64,000 nucleotides of DNA from Galaxea fascicularis (GCA_948470475.1 OX419337.1:36430536-36494535); one strand, 5' to 3'. Positions 1 to 19,639 are shown, counted from the stretch's first letter. Numbers and translations are program-made. Notes: a model not told the origin generated them from the letters alone.

Positions 1-1215
1 CACTTTCATTACACCCGAACAAGTTTCTGGGTCTCTCACTTAAAGTATTTTTCTCATATCATATCCACCTCTTATTAAAGTGTGCTAATCTAAAGTAAAA
101 AAGTCGCTGTGCAATCAGTGATGAATGAATCTCCCATTTCTAAGCTTTTTAGTTTAGCTTTTGTAGTTTTTGGGTCAAGTAAGTTAGCACATCTTTCAAG
201 AGACAAGCCCCAAAGCATCAAAGTAAAGAGCACTTGCAACCTTGAAGCCACAAATCTGACCCAGTTACAAAACAAATTCTACCCTGTTACTATGGCTATT
301 TTTTAATTTTTTTTTTAAGACAACAATGGTCTTTTCCATAAATAACAGTTACGTAGACTGCTTCTGATTAAAAGCCAGCAATTCACCTCACTGCAAACTG
401 GGAAAATCAACATATGTTTGTGATACGTCTGTGCCTGTATTACAATTCAAAATAGATTGGTAGCATTGTTATTATAGTTTAGATGTATTAAAGCTCTTTA
501 AAATGATTGAAATGACAAGTCTGTGATACGAATACATGCGAGTTGGTAATTAAGCCCCTTGCTGTGAACGGTGGTCAAAAGGACTTACATTTTCTCTCAA
601 CTGCTGTAAAATTGCTCTACGTGGAACACTATTTCCCTAAGTTTACAAATGAAAGACATAAATATCACTTGGCATTACTATCATCCATTCAATGCATTCT
701 TATCTCAAACAGAACCTGAGTGCACCAAGAGCACAAGATTAACAGTATTCACTTTTATGCACAAGAAAATGGCTGACAGAGCTAATTACAAGATACATGA
801 ATAAATTGTGGCAGGTACAAGATCTGTACAAAATGTGACACAGACAGATTTGCAAACATGTATCAAGCAAAACTGATGCGTAAGCCAGTGAAGATGCAAA
901 TCTTTAAATAATTAGCAATCCTTGCATCAAGAATTAAAAGCAACTGAAGTAAGCCTTTGTTGCCATGGCTACTAATGGCACCAAACAACTTTAAGTCACA
1001 ACATTCTCCAGGAAACCCTACTTTTTTATTTGGAGTCATGAAAGTGTGCGAAGCTAATTTTAAATGACAGTATAAGTACTTAAATGCAATGCTTCCCTAT
1101 TTCTGGTTGTTTCAATCCTTCTCTTTAAAAAAATAAAATAAAATAAAATAAAAATTATTAGGAAGGAAAACAAGACTTTTGAAACTAAAACTAACATGAC
1201 TATAAAATTTGTTAT

Positions 1216-1426
1216 TTAAACTGTTGACTCCCAAGATCTGATCGTTAATTCTCCTTTCTAGTTGCTATACAGTTCCTTGTACATTAGTCAAGAGAATTTG
1301 GATTATATCAAGTTAACACCCTCTAGCTGATAAATTTGTCTATTCTCATCACCTGTCTGTTGGACAATGTGTTGATATCATAAGGAGAAGTTATGAGCTA
1401 ATCACCACTGGGAGTTCAAGGGTTAA
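1216..1426. mobile_element. TTAA-flanked MITE, copy 1
   Basis: Imperfect terminal inverted repeats: the left end reads TTAA, CTCCCA, TGATCGTTAA, CTCC and the right end is its complement, closing GGGAGTTCAAGGGTTAA. Non-coding, about 210 bp. Two more copies of similar size occur at 32580-32789 and 47334-47529. Confidence 0.6.
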
Positions 1427-2037
1427 TGGCCTGCAGTATAACATAGGAGTAAAAATATTGTAATAAGCTGATCAGAACTTTGGACAAAAAAATGCAGCTT
1501 GTGCCAGGTGCAAGTGTCAGTGTTCAAGGCAAAGCCAATTGCTTGATTCTGTTTAAAACACTGACGCATCACACATGGTTGTTTTCATAGCCAAGAATGA
1601 GCATAAGACACAGTAATTATGCTTGATGTCATGAATTCAGTGTTTGGGTCTTAAGCATCCAAACATCATTAGTTTTTGTTTCCTTTACAAGTCATGCACA
1701 CATTTTGATTCAAAATATTAAGTCCTATGGCGCATAACTAAGAAACTCAGCTCTTGCATTAAGTAAACTGAGCCAAAAATATTACAATGTTGCTAGAAAA
1801 TTATTGCCATGTTGTTTACTATGTGCAGCATATGTACAACTTGATTGCTACTGTACTGTCTCCTCTCTCTCTCTGTTGCCTTCTAGGTTGCCACTCTCCT
1901 GTCAAAGAAAAAATTAAACAATTATAAAATAGTCAATTTAATCAATGTAGTAGTCAATGTAATGAACACAAGCTTATTGTCCAAAAACATCTTGGGTTGG
2001 ACTTGTTGTAAGAGGACAAAGATTATTACAAATAATA

Positions 2038-2080
2038 ATGATGATGATGGAGATGATGATGATGATGATGATGATGACGA
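2038..2080 (+). repeat. GAT/GATGAC microsatellite
   Basis: Run of GATGATGAT with one GAC interruption, 3' of the EGLN gene. Confidence 0.9.
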
Positions 2081-2121
2081 TGAACAACATGATTTTCATT
2101 CACTCTACCTGTGTCTTATGG

Positions 2122-7802
<5,681 letters not shown>

Positions 7803-8000
7803 GCGAAGCAAACCACCTGAAAATGCGGAAAAAAATTCAGCTAAGAGTTAGCTCGAACTACACTGAGAAACCATGGATTCATGACATTTTCCTACCCGGC
7901 TCAGACTGGGTCACGTGTAATAGACCACGTGACGACAACATAACCTTGGCCAAAACGTGATTTTCATTGACCTTTCTTCCGCTTTCACGAGTCGAGCTCT
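7803..8000 (-). promoter_or_regulatory. EGLN upstream region with ACGTG cores (possible hypoxia response elements)
   Basis: Within 160 bases upstream of the ATG there are CACGTG at 7912-7917, CACGTG at 7926-7931 (14 bases apart) and ACGTG at 7955-7959. RCGTG is the core bound by HIF/ARNT; CACGTG is also an E-box for USF and MYC type factors. In vertebrates EGLN genes are HIF-induced, which makes a feedback reading plausible, but the binding factor cannot be told from sequence alone. Confidence 0.45.
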
Positions 8001-11000
8001 TTCAAGCTCTAAGAAAGAGGAGGCCGCGTTGTTATTTCAAGCTGTATAAACGGCTTTTACACCACAGACTTACAAGTAACAACTTCCAGACTAGATTTAC
8101 AAAAAAGGTTTCTTCTAGAAAAAGCCTTATGTAACAGAAAGGTAATCAAGTCATTGTAGCCCGCTCAAGCTTGACCACGTACAGCCAACGTTTAATATGC
8201 ATACGTCAAACATAAACAATTCACAAACGCTTGCGAGTCACGCGAACTAAACTGCTCCTCTCTTTCATGCACCTTTAACGATTTTCGTACAGAATTCCTT
8301 CTTTGCTTTAAGAGTATTCCTTTAAAATAAAACTTGCCATTTTTCCAGGGTCTAAAGCGTCGTTAAGCGATTTTGCGTTCGCCTCTCCGGGCTGTAGCAG
8401 GGATATTTCATTTCGTTACCACCCACGTACTGGATGTTTCGAGATAATTTATGCACGGTCATCTCGTTCTCCTGTTTGCCTGTTTGCTTTATCAAACAGA
8501 GCCAAAACCAGGAAGTATAGTTTTTTGTCGCCGCTTTTTGTGATCCAGAATCACACAAGCGATTAAAGTTTTTTTTTTCCTCAAGTGAAAAATAAAATAA
8601 AAATAAATTTAGAGAATCCCTAAAGGGAGTATTTGACAAAATCAAACGACTTTTCCCAAATGAGAATTGACTTTGGAAGTAACCTGGGCGGCTGGCAAAT
8701 TGAATTTACACACCTTCCACAAGACATCGATGAAATGAATCACCGACTGTTTACTCCGTTAGCTTTCTTTCCAATGGGTTGTTATTTAAAGTACACTTCA
8801 CGCTCGACTTCTCCTCATGTCGTGTTCTATTGATAGCATTTCTCCTAAATATAAACAGTATGTTTTGTCCGAGAAGTGCAACAGTGCACGTCTCTTACAA
8901 GAGCCACATGGAACTGGGCAAGTGGCTTGACCGCATTGTTCCATTTCCAAAAATAGGATGTAGTGTGCTAAGCCCGTTTGCGATCGGTTGAAAACAGTTA
9001 TGTGGCTGAAGTCGTGACCAACGACGGTTTCTTTATTACAGAATACGAGCAATTCAGTTCACATTTTCACCTGAACTGTGCTGCGTTCTTAACTCGAAAA
9101 TCGCGTAATTCATTGCTGGTGAATAACCGAGCAGAGTTCCGCCCTTTATTCGGTGGTTTTAAGAATACTGATGTCTAACTAAAGTTTCTGCAAATTAAAA
9201 TTAAGAAAAAGACACTTTTTAAAAATAACCTCAACTACTTGAGTCTTTGACTACACGTGGGTGAAAACGTGCTTTGTTTCGCCGGATCTTCCGAGGTGAG
9301 TTGGGGCGAGTGACGAACACTCCCATCCCTCGGTCAACTCTCGGCCCGGCTGTATGTGGCAGGCCGGTTTACCTGCTATCCGTAACTAATGCGTTAACGT
9401 TTTGAGAGACAATATTTCCTCTCGATCAGCCGTAAAATTTACGAATTTGAGCACGCCCTCGAGAATTGAAAGCTCCACTAAAATCAGCCCCCCTATCTAC
9501 TCACCAAAAGCCAGGACGAAAATCATATGCTCTTATGCAATAGGCCCACAAGACATCACCAAACCCAAGCCTATGAGTTACATAATTAAGGTATGACAGC
9601 TTCTGGAAATAAGCTCCAAAATGTAATTTTATAAAGTGTTAGAGGTCGGAGCTTACAGTTTAAACTCAATGGCATCTTGAAGTAATTTAAAAAATACACG
9701 GTACAGTGTCTAAAAAGGTCTGCCCTTTCAAGTTGCATAAAATTAAAGCTACCGTCTCCTAAGTGAAATGGTGGACTAAACATTCAACAGGGCATAGCCA
9801 CCGACAGCACTTTTTCTTCATCTAGACGAAACACGACGATGGAAGTTCTCCAGTTTTGTTCCATCGATCATTGAAAAGGTTTTGGCCCGTCGTAGCTCTT
9901 GTTGTCAGAGTTACTAAAATATGTCTTCCAACTTAAACATAAACAAATACTGGCCACAGACCATCTTTTTCTATGAATCCCATCTACTAGTTTTGATGAC
10001 TCCTTTAAAAGATGTTACAGAAGCTGTGCTCTATTGACGAGATTTCACCGCTTCTTCGCTGTACGATTTTGCCCGATGTTTTGGCAATGTATTGGTGTAA
10101 ATCTTTAACATGTTTTATCACACCCAGTACGTTGGATCGTTGGATGATGTATCTATTTCCGTGACTCAGGGTTAAGACAGCTTAAAACTCCCAGCACATG
10201 CCTCACGCTAAGAACCGCTTTGTATTCGATTAACTATGTAATCAGGGGTAATTAGATTCCCGGTTTAGTTTTCAAGGCAGGTTTGTAGTCAAAACGATAC
10301 CTTGTACTTGAGTTCGATTCGAAAAATTCAGAAAGCGACAGAATTTAGTAAATTCGTTTCACCTGCTAACTCCATGTCAATTGTTCCTTAATGACAAAAT
10401 GAATCATAACTTTGTTATTTCTGCAAGTTGCTTTCCACAGCACGCATCAAAGAAATGACGGGTCGAAAGAAATAAAAACTGAATCTTTATACTACCTCCT
10501 TGCCCGCTGATGGCTTGATCATTAATTTTCGATAGTCAATAAACGTCTGGTCTGCTTTAACTCACGTCTCAAAGCACGAACCGATCCATATGCTTTTGCT
10601 GCAGGATTAATAGACTTTTAGACAGCAGTAAGCTCGGACTGGTAAGACAGTGTAGAAGAACTTCTTTCAATGGCGGAAACGACCGGCGTTTTTAGCTTTT
10701 TACTTCGTGGTGAGTTGTCTTTTAATGTTACGAACCTGATAACACTGGTGGTGCCAAGTGAACTTACTTCTCGTCCTTTGACAATGTTGGTTGTTATGTC
10801 TTGTTAAGTAGTTAACTCGGCAGTACCCGTTATGTCTGCATGCAAACTGACGAAAAAAATTGTTCCCTATTTCCTGTGCCTTTTACGTACTTCAAGTGTT
10901 TGACGCTGTGTATAACATCCAAACGTTTCTTGGTAAAGAAATTCAAATAAGAGCTGTTTATTGTGTTGCGATTGCTTGCATGTGGCGTTGCTTGTTATGT

Positions 11001-11551
11001 TGTCCGAATGTGCTCTAATCCGGCTCTTTAGTTTGAGCCACTCATGAAATCTACCAAAAAGTATGACAATTCCGACCAATTACATCAGCTGAGAAGACTG
11101 AGACATCTCAATGTTTGTTATGTCACTATTTCCTCAGGACTAAGTTTGTGGAAAAATCGAAAGAGAAAGTTTGATCGACGCTCTTAACAATTCTGTCCGA
11201 TGTCAACGCTGATGAAGCCCCAACGTCAAAAGACAGAAGTTGTTTTCATGAATTCCGTTTCGCAGTTCTTTGTCATGCAGCCCCTTAAATTAGTTTTTAA
11301 CGTTTGCAACACGAGGCCTCTTTGGCTTTTAAATTCGAATGTAATTAAGCATTCTTGACATTTAAGCGACCCCCTGAATTGAGTGGAGAGAGGCGTTCTA
11401 CTTAACTAGACTAATGCAAGGCAGCGATGATCACCTGCGGGAGCTGGAGCAATGATTTCTGCAAAATCACAAATTCGCAAACGATTCTTGATCCCTACCC
11501 AGCTTGATTTTTCTTCTCGAAATTTCATACATAAAACGTTCATAGATTTAC
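8001..11551. other. Intergenic, no gene supported
   Basis: Short open frames on both strands at 8350-9180 have no recognisable motif and overlap one another; base composition is otherwise typical of the non-coding parts. No clear repeats seen apart from short A/T runs. Confidence 0.4.
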
Positions 11552-11770
11552 CTTGCAAACGCCGCACAAGCAGCGATGTGTTCGGCCATTGTTTTTGGCA
11601 GATGCAACCACGTTCGTCCGGCAAGTCTCGTATACGCGTCTGCCTCTCCTTGACCGTCTATAAATTGCATCTCTTTTCCGTTACAAGTCACAACATAGGC
11701 CTTTCTAACTGCCTCAAAATTTACACCTTTGCGAAGCACTATCAAGCCTACTTATCACATCAGGAGCCAT
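11552..11770 (-). CDS. Candidate first coding exon, unrecognised, with frame break
   Basis: An ATG at 11768-11770 has a good context (AAGATGG) and follows a GC-richer leader with CACGTG near 11812. The ATG frame stops after 18 codons, but a second frame beginning just before that stop is open to a GCAAG|GTAAAT donor at 11552. It reads protein-like (RKAYVVTCNGKEMQFIDG, then GRTWLHLPKTMAEHIAAC). One base change would join the frames, so this may be a pseudogene, a sequencing slip, or an exon that starts inside. I do not recognise the family. Chance openness of this length is not excluded. Confidence 0.25.
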
Positions 11771-14700
11771 CTTATTTCTGAGTGCTCTCTCCTGATTTGT
11801 CAGAATCTGTCACGTGCCTCGTTTGCGTTCGCCGTCGCTGATGGCCACAATGCAAACGCCTCGAAAGAGAGTTACGATGGTACTTTCTGGCAATTACTGG
11901 TCTAGTTTGTGAGTGCGCCGCAGAGTATAAAAAACAGTTTGTGCAAGCTCAAACGCCAATCCTCTAACTTCTCGGAATGTGTTTCTAGCCAATTTCTATC
12001 AGTGCGTAAGCGTTACCCAAAGCCGTGGAGCTCCGAGGCCGCCATATTATTATTTGGTTCTCATTCCTGCTTTGTCAAAACTTCATGTGTTCAAAGTTCA
12101 ACGCAGACACGGTTTCCATAAAGACTCTTCCTTGTGGTTGCTATGCATTTGGTCGCAAACAGGATGCAAAGAGAGAACATTTTCCGGGGAGAAGAGGTCA
12201 GCTTTGACGCATGATTCAGTGGTTGGCAATCATCGAAGACTCCAGTCGTTGGAAAAAAAGTTAAGGTATTTCCACTTTCTTAAACTTTGCGATCGAGAAT
12301 CGTGAACTGTGTGCGACATTTTAACATACTTTTTAAACTAGTGTTGTCGAGCCAAACGAAAACATACAGGTAAGAGTAACGTTTTGCTTGCAATGTCGGT
12401 AGAACGTCTGAAGACGACTTGTTGAGAACAAAGAAGCGAATCTTCTGATAAATCGGTTGTTTCGAAGGGTTTAAGAAGGACGGTCATTACGACTTAGGAA
12501 CAACACTTAAGCAGTATGTGAGCAGAGTTGATGCTATCAACTATCACAGTGATAACTGCTTTGGCAAAAATCCTGGATGTTCTTCGAAGAATCGAGGCTT
12601 TTAGGTGAAAACGAACTTTTTGAAAAATCACTGCTGAAAACATTGAAAGCTTAACTTATGAGTGATGATGACTACGTTCTATTTCTTTAAAACAGTGTAC
12701 ACTCCTTGGCTCTCGCTCGATTAAAATCTTGCTGAACTGGACACGTGTTACGGCGTATTAAACGAGTTGCATCTTACACTGCTGGAAAAAATCGTGGCTT
12801 GAAGGATTGCCACACACCAGGATTATAAAGAAGTTGTCTGACTTTGAAACTCGCCACTTAACAATTTTCGAAGACTATTCAAAACAAATATACTTTGCAA
12901 AGAAAGCCAGCGATAAAGACAAAGAAATAAGTTCGTTTGAACTCGTCGTCTCAGTCTGAATCCGGATGAAACTACGTAAAGTTTGCATACACCATAAAAC
13001 TCGATCTATGCCAAATCCAATCAGTTAGAGGCAATGGCGTTTTGGTTCCACAATCGTTTGGCTGGAATTAAAAGATTGTAAGTCTCTACATAAATCTCTC
13101 TTTTAGCTAGGAGCCATGTTGGCTTGACTTCAACTTAAGATGAGCTTTCTTGTTTCCGTTGTACTGCAGTAACAACCCGAGTATAATCTTTTATGCCAGT
13201 AAAGCCAAAGTTGAAGCCTAAGAACATATCTAATCACCAAGTTCCTTCGCCAATAAATTTACCCTTTCCCAGAGGTGAAGAAAACTCTCTAGCAAACCTA
13301 ATGGGAAACCTAAAGAGAAATTCCCTTCAGTTCTTTACACTGTCTTCCGAGGTAGAATTTCAGCACAGTCTCTTTACTAGAACCCTTGGTTTTTCCTACA
13401 ACTTGAAAAAATGCCGGTTTTTTCCTGAGAATGTTCTGATCGTAGAAACCCTGTAGTTTTGTCGCACTTTCAAAAAAAGGTTTTTGTTCTCTATAAAACC
13501 ATTGACAACCCTGGCATTACTAAAAATCTTTTGCCTTTAAAGAATAGGAAAATCAACGTTTTTAGACAAGAAAACTTTCGCACACCAAATTATTAACCAA
13601 CCCCTCAGTTGTTACTTTTTAAGATAGAATTTTGGGTTTCCAGTTAGAAAGGGGTAGTGATCATGAGGGTTTTCAGTCTGGGTTTTTAGTTAGACTTAAT
13701 GCAGAATGCCTTGACTTTTCGTCTTTTTCTAGCTTTTTCTAAACCGTTGCAACTCTTTATTTTGGCTTCCATAAATGACGATTTCTGTGTTCACTTTTGG
13801 TTAGTTGTAACGAAGAAATGAAACAACAAGAAAACTATTTCCCAGGCAGTGTTTAGCCACAAGTTAGTTAACATCCCTGCCTTTTTAGCACCTTCGAGGT
13901 AGACTGAATTTAGAGTGTCTCATACAATGCAAAATCCTAGAACTTCAAAAACAAAAAAATCCATAATCCCGATCTTTTCCAGACCTTAGTAATCTTATAA
14001 TTAAGCCATACTTCAGAAAGAGAACATTCTGTCGATTTTCTTTATTGTGAACAATCAAACTGGAACCCAAATTACCGTTGTTGATATTTCTGGTATGGGG
14101 TAGGGGTAAGGAGATGCAAAGGGGGGAGGGGGGGGGGGTCTTCAGGATTCTGCTAACTGGCTTCCCAGCTGATGTTACTCACTAAAACCATGTGAAGTAC
14201 CACGTCTTTCGAAAGTCGAATGAATTTTGGCGATGGCTTTCTTCCTCAAAACAACGCAGATTGGTAGTAAGAAAAGATCCGGCAATATTCTAAATTGTTG
14301 AGCAACTGCCTGAAAGAAAACATGCTTAGATAAAATCACATCAATGTGATCGTGCGGTTTCTCACGAAAACGTTTTAGGAAACCACTGCCTCACTCTCGC
14401 GGCTGACAAAAGCGGAACACGTTTTTGTTTATTGTGATAAAAACTTCGTCAATGGCGACAAAAGATTCCTTTGTTGCTAAAGGAATAAGTTGATACCGAA
14501 TATTCTTACTGGAAAAAAAATGCCGATGAATTAACCCCGGTTTGTTGAATAGAAGTAAACAGTTTTTTTAAGTTCCTGCGCAGAATTAGAAAGACCTCTC
14601 TACTGTGCGTTGTTAAGTTTATGTTTTGAAGGTCTGTCACGAATTTTGATCTCTAAATATTTTATGCGAGAATTTTACCGCGTTGACATGAGTTCGACAA

Positions 14701-15400
14701 AGCTGTCGCTTCATCTACAACCACAACGGATGAAAGAAAAGATTCTCACTGTCAACAACAGTTCAATAAACTTTTGTTATGATGTGGAGTGGCGAAACTG
14801 ATTTCTGCTGCCGTGCAGGTTGTCTTGAATTGGAAATTACTTAAAAATTAGTTGCGTTGCGAATTTGTTCATTTTTGAAAGCCCTGACTTCAAACAACAA
14901 TATTCACTTGTACTTACCAGCTTTTATCCTGGATTGCAGAAAAAGTTGCGTGAAATCATGGGTTTTAAAATGTCTTAGCTCCGCCAGAGTAAATCTTGAA
15001 CCACAAAGGCCTACACTAGGCCTCTCCAAGTTGTTTCTTTGAAATAATACTTTAGCATACATGTTATCCGTGAAAGAACTGGATCAGCTTTGACTTCGAT
15101 CAAGTTTATCAACGATTGAGAGGAACGTCCATGAATTCACGACTTTATGTGAGACCGCGCGGGGGGCTGGGAACCACGCACGAGTCTGGCGACATGAGAT
15201 CGCGCACGAAACGAAACGCGGGAAATCAACGGACGTGAAGCTTTCGAACGTTTTTACTGAGTTGTTTATTCGCCGCACGAAATTAAAAAACGCTCAGTAT
15301 TGAGTGAGTCAGGAAATTAAGGCGAACATCATCCTGACAAAATAGTCAGAAAAATGTTATGCCACATGTTGTAGTCACGTTCTTCGAATATAGTTACTGT
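11771..15400. other. Non-coding stretch
   Basis: No exon supported. A G-run (about ten G) lies near 14127-14140. A GC-rich patch at 15150-15240 shares about 20-base blocks (GACATGAGA..GCGCACGA and CGACGTGAA-like) with 22100-22160. Confidence 0.4.
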
Positions 15401-16217
15401 CCTTGTTACATAATTATAATTACAGCAATTCGAAACTGAGTCAGTCAAAGGTCACAGGCAAAATCATTTATATTCATATGGTTGTCGATACGTATTCAAG
15501 CTGGTATGAGTGAAAATGTTTAGCAAAATAACGCAATGCCGGTCATAATCAGTTTGACGAACTGAATGTTCATTACGAAGTCGAACAGCTCAGTCCGTGC
15601 TATCTCTTGCATTAAAACGCCATATATCGATCATTCGTAACTCAAATATGTGTTTGTTATGAAGCTTCATCGGCATTTCTGATGTTATAGCCATAACTTG
15701 CCCCACGTGTGCAAGTGCTTCTTGAACAGGGTCACATCAAACCGAAGTAAAAGTCGGAAAAAAAATTTTGCTTTGCTGCATGCGCATGCGGGAAAACACG
15801 TTCGCCGAAAGATCAGTAGGAAGCGTTGGCTTGAAGTTGTTAAATCATTATCTGACAGTTTGAGCAATGAAGTCCAAAAAAAGACATGACGATAATACGA
15901 TAAAATATAAAACGAAATTCATCAGTGGAATAATGGAACAGTAAAAGACAATTCTACGCCAGTATTGCCTCGTGAAATTTACCCCGGAGATCAATGGCTA
16001 CTTTCTCCGTACAGTAACGACCAGAGAGTCCCTCTAAAAAATATGTAAAGCTCCCTCTCAGCGAGAAAGGAGAATTGAAGGATCATCACCTTGAGATAAT
16101 AAATTCATAATTTGGTGACTAACTTGGCGGGTGTTTTTGTAAGCTATAAACTTCAGTCTGGAATCAATTGTTATTTAAATTTTTGTCCTTAGCGGCTTAG
16201 GGCTGGTTCACACTTTG

Positions 16218-16312
16218 ACATAAGCACATAAGCATAAGCATAAGCATAAACATAAGCATAAGAAAAATATATGTGTGAACCGGGGTTACATAAGCATAAG
16301 CATAAGCACAAG
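16218..16312 (+). repeat. CATAAG tandem repeat with flanking inverted ends
   Basis: About a dozen CATAAG units in two blocks separated by TATATGTGTGAACCGGGG. GGTTCACAC just upstream (16205) is the complement of GTGTGAACC in the middle, giving a small stem. Confidence 0.8.
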
Positions 16313-17964
16313 GAATGGAAAAACTTAACATGAACACTCCTTTTCTCCGAATACAACATCCTTAAGCACGAGTTATAGTTCAGTGAGTGGTTTTACGATT
16401 AGAAAATTAACCGTAAAGAGATCAAGTTCTATGTCTCTGCATTAACATGACAATGCCCATGTTTTCAAAGGAGTTGGTACAGAACTAATTAGTCACGTAC
16501 TCCTCAAAGTTCTTAAGTAAGGTAACCGTGAAATGAAATGAAAGCCAATCGATCGATATTTTCCTAACTGTAGAATTTCTGAGTTGCTTAAACCATTTCT
16601 TCACCAGTCTCGGTGCCAAAAATAAATTGATCAACTGTCAGATTGATTTTTATATGTAAATATTTTAAAATTTTGGGACGTCCCTGTCTATTATACAAGG
16701 CGGTAACTCGATTTGACTCTCTTATACTGAAAACTGAGTCAAGTGAAAGGTCATATTAGGCCACTGTGCTGTCACTGAAATGAATGAACAATGAATGAAC
16801 AATTATTCCGTATATTTAAATGATAATGTATTGGTTTCCGCCTGAGATATCGCTCTAACAACTGGAGTTTTTTAGAGATAGAAATGCCCACAGATATTTT
16901 ATGATTGGACAATGTATTACCCGTAAATTTCCCTTAGCAAGTATATATAAGTATCATTGTGTAGTCATGTGTTCTCCACTTTGTCTCAGCCTTAGTCCAC
17001 GTAAGTTCTATCCGTTTTTACCAAAACTAAGGTTTCGTTCCGTTGAGAGAACTAGGCTTTGCTGGTTATAGTCCCCTATCCCGCGAGCTCAAGGTCTGAC
17101 ATCGGTCGAGGTAGCAGAATAGCAACATTATTGATACTCTGTGACGGCCGGTCTGTATTTTAGCTGGTCTTTGTGTACATTTTTGGAACAAAACAATATT
17201 ACCCAAAAGCCGGTCGAAGTCTTCAGCGAATCGTCATTACGCAGCCGACTGAAATTTCTTTTGATCGTTAGTCAATAATTTCGTTTGACAATAGGCTTCA
17301 TCGCGGAGGGAAATTACAAATGCTAATCTGCTTTTTCAAAGATGCGACAAAGTTTATTTACACGAGGAAAGGAAACTTCATATAGCCAAAACACGTGCTA
17401 TACACGGAGCATAACCAAATCAAACTGAGGCACAAATCGGAAAAATGCGGTGACCCTGAAAAGTTGTCTTGCTACATGCAGGAAAACACGTTCGACAAAA
17501 AGCAGAGAGGACGTTAAGTTCGAGAGAAACTTTTCATAAGGCAAATTATCAACAACGACAGCAAACAAATCGATAGCCAGATCACGATAAAAACGAAGTT
17601 TAGTGCTCATAAAGGAACAGTAAAAACAACCCAGAAGCCTATTTTGGTCATTGTTCAATAAGCTGCGAATTTCCTCCAGGGATCAATGATTGTTTTCTCC
17701 TTAGCCTAACAATGAAGACTCCCTCTAAACCGAATAAAGCCCCTTCGGCATGAGAAAAGAGAATTGAACTGGTCATCATCTTTGGATGCTGAAGCGATAA
17801 AACCAGTTTTTGGTAATTGTGACATGTGCTAAACACTTCAGCTTGTGATTAATAATCAGTTTCTCCTGAGCAAAACACTACAGTTTGGACAACTTCCCCC
17901 AGTGCTCAGTTACATTGTTTTTAACTACATTTTCGCCGGTTTTACATTGTAAAGCGCTATATAA

Positions 17965-17996
17965 ATTTATTATTATTATTATTATTATTATTATGT
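17965..17996 (+). repeat. TTA microsatellite
   Basis: Run of about ten TTA/ATT units ending ATTATG, inside the second copy of the tandem unit. Confidence 0.9.
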
Positions 17997-19639
17997 GTAA
18001 TGAGAATCATGTAGAAAAAACTGGAGAATCTTTTTTGATTGCCACTGCTATCACTCATTAACATGACAATGCTAATGTCTTTAACACAAACTGGTACTGC
18101 CAAAGTAAATTTTAAACTTGATCAGTTGACGTATATCGGAGAGGATTAGAGTGTCACAACTCAACTGGATGTCCATGAAAGCATATTGTTAATCATGCGC
18201 TGTTGCCATGGGAGATAATGAACCGGTTCCAAGGACGATTTTAGAAACCCTGAATGATCCATCTCGGTGCGAAATCGCGTATGAAGTTTGGTCATTAAAG
18301 CCAAAGGATATCGGGAGTGAGTTCACATGGAGTTGTTGAGGTTATCAGGTGTTTTGAAAACTAGAGCTGACCAACTGTCCGACTGATTTAAATATTTTTT
18401 TTGTGACTTACACTGTTAATAGTACAACGTAATTCACAGGTTCGATATGTCTGCTTTTGAAAAACTAAGACAAGTGATAGGTCAAAAGCAAGATAACTAA
18501 TTTGTATTCACATATTTGCCGGTCTGTATTTGATCCACTTTATGAACGTGCCAATAGTTAGTCTAACTGTCTTCATGAACCAAACCGGGTCAATGGGAAA
18601 TTTTGGCTTTAAATCGATCTCAGTCAGTATAACGAAAATTTGTTTTTCAACAAAACCCTATGAATATTACAGATGTTGATCCTCTTTTTCAAAGCAAAGC
18701 TTAGCTTTGTTTACACAAGGAGAGGAAGTTGGGTTATCCATACAGCCAAAACACGTGCTTCAGAGCAGATTAATATCAAACGGATCAAACTGAAAAACGA
18801 CAGAACATGTCAAAAAAATGCGATGACCATTAAAGCCATTTTGCTGCTGCATAAAATGCGTCTGCAGTTACAAACGGCATAAAAGAAGTTAAGTTCGAGA
18901 GAAGCAAAAACGGCTAAATTCATCTGCACTGACATATACACCATTAGCTTGTTTTGGCGATAATTTGTGCAATAAGGCTGTGATTTCATGTTATTTCCTG
19001 GAGTGTGATAGCATGTTGCCAGACCAGCTAACTCTCCGAGCGAAATAAATTAAAGCCTGTAGGCACTATCGGAAGTGAGTTCATGCAGAGCAGAGTTGTT
19101 GGGTTCAGTGTTTTGAAAATAGAGCAAGTCTCTTGACTTTTTTAAAGAATTTTAGGACGTCCATCTCAGCCGTTTATTGTTGTTGGCAACTGGGCCCGTG
19201 ATCAATCTAAAAGCAAAACGGTGGTTATCTTGATAGGTTTTCGCAATTGGTGTATTGTAATTGGGATTATTAACCATTGAAGATCAGCTGGTTTCAAGAT
19301 CACGGGACAGCTTAAGGCTTGAGACATCCATTTGTTTTAAGCGAGTTTTCGTCCTCGACTTATTGACATAACATAGTTCGGCCAAAAATGCTCATGTTCG
19401 CGGGAGAAACGCCAGACTCATCAACAAAACAGCTTCTGATAGCTATCACAGATTACAATTCAACTGGACGAAAAATCGACGAGGAAGTCTAAGACAGTTA
19501 GCTCGAGTCAAAAGACACGCGTTAGGTCTTGTTTTCCGCATACAATTCATTTAGGGCATACAACGCACCTTGTAAACCACTACGAGAACGTATAACAGCA
19601 GTAGCCTTAAATTAAAAGCCGGTAATATTTCGATTGTGA

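Larger units (their letters stand above)
1..2121. other. Downstream flank of EGLN, no gene seen
   Basis: AT-rich, stops in all frames. Probably includes EGLN 3' untranslated sequence near 1890-2120. Holds a TTAA-bounded MITE (1216-1426) and a GAT microsatellite (2038-2080). Nothing else recognisable. Confidence 0.6.
15430..19100. repeat. Three diverged copies of a ~1.3-1.7 kb non-coding unit in direct tandem
   Basis: Landmarks recur in the same order. ACTGAGTC(A)AGTGAAAGGTCA-like at 15436, 16731 and 18462; a CACGTG block followed by a purine-rich stretch at 15706, 17394 and 18753; GCAGGAAAACACGTTCG-like at 15787 and 17477; AGAGAATTGAA..GATCATCA-like at 16070 and 17758; ATTAACATGACAATGC at 16441 and 18057; GTTAAGTTCGAGAGAA at 17512 and 18888. 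No frame is conserved across copies. This is an old local duplication rather than a transposon with visible ends. Confidence 0.6.
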
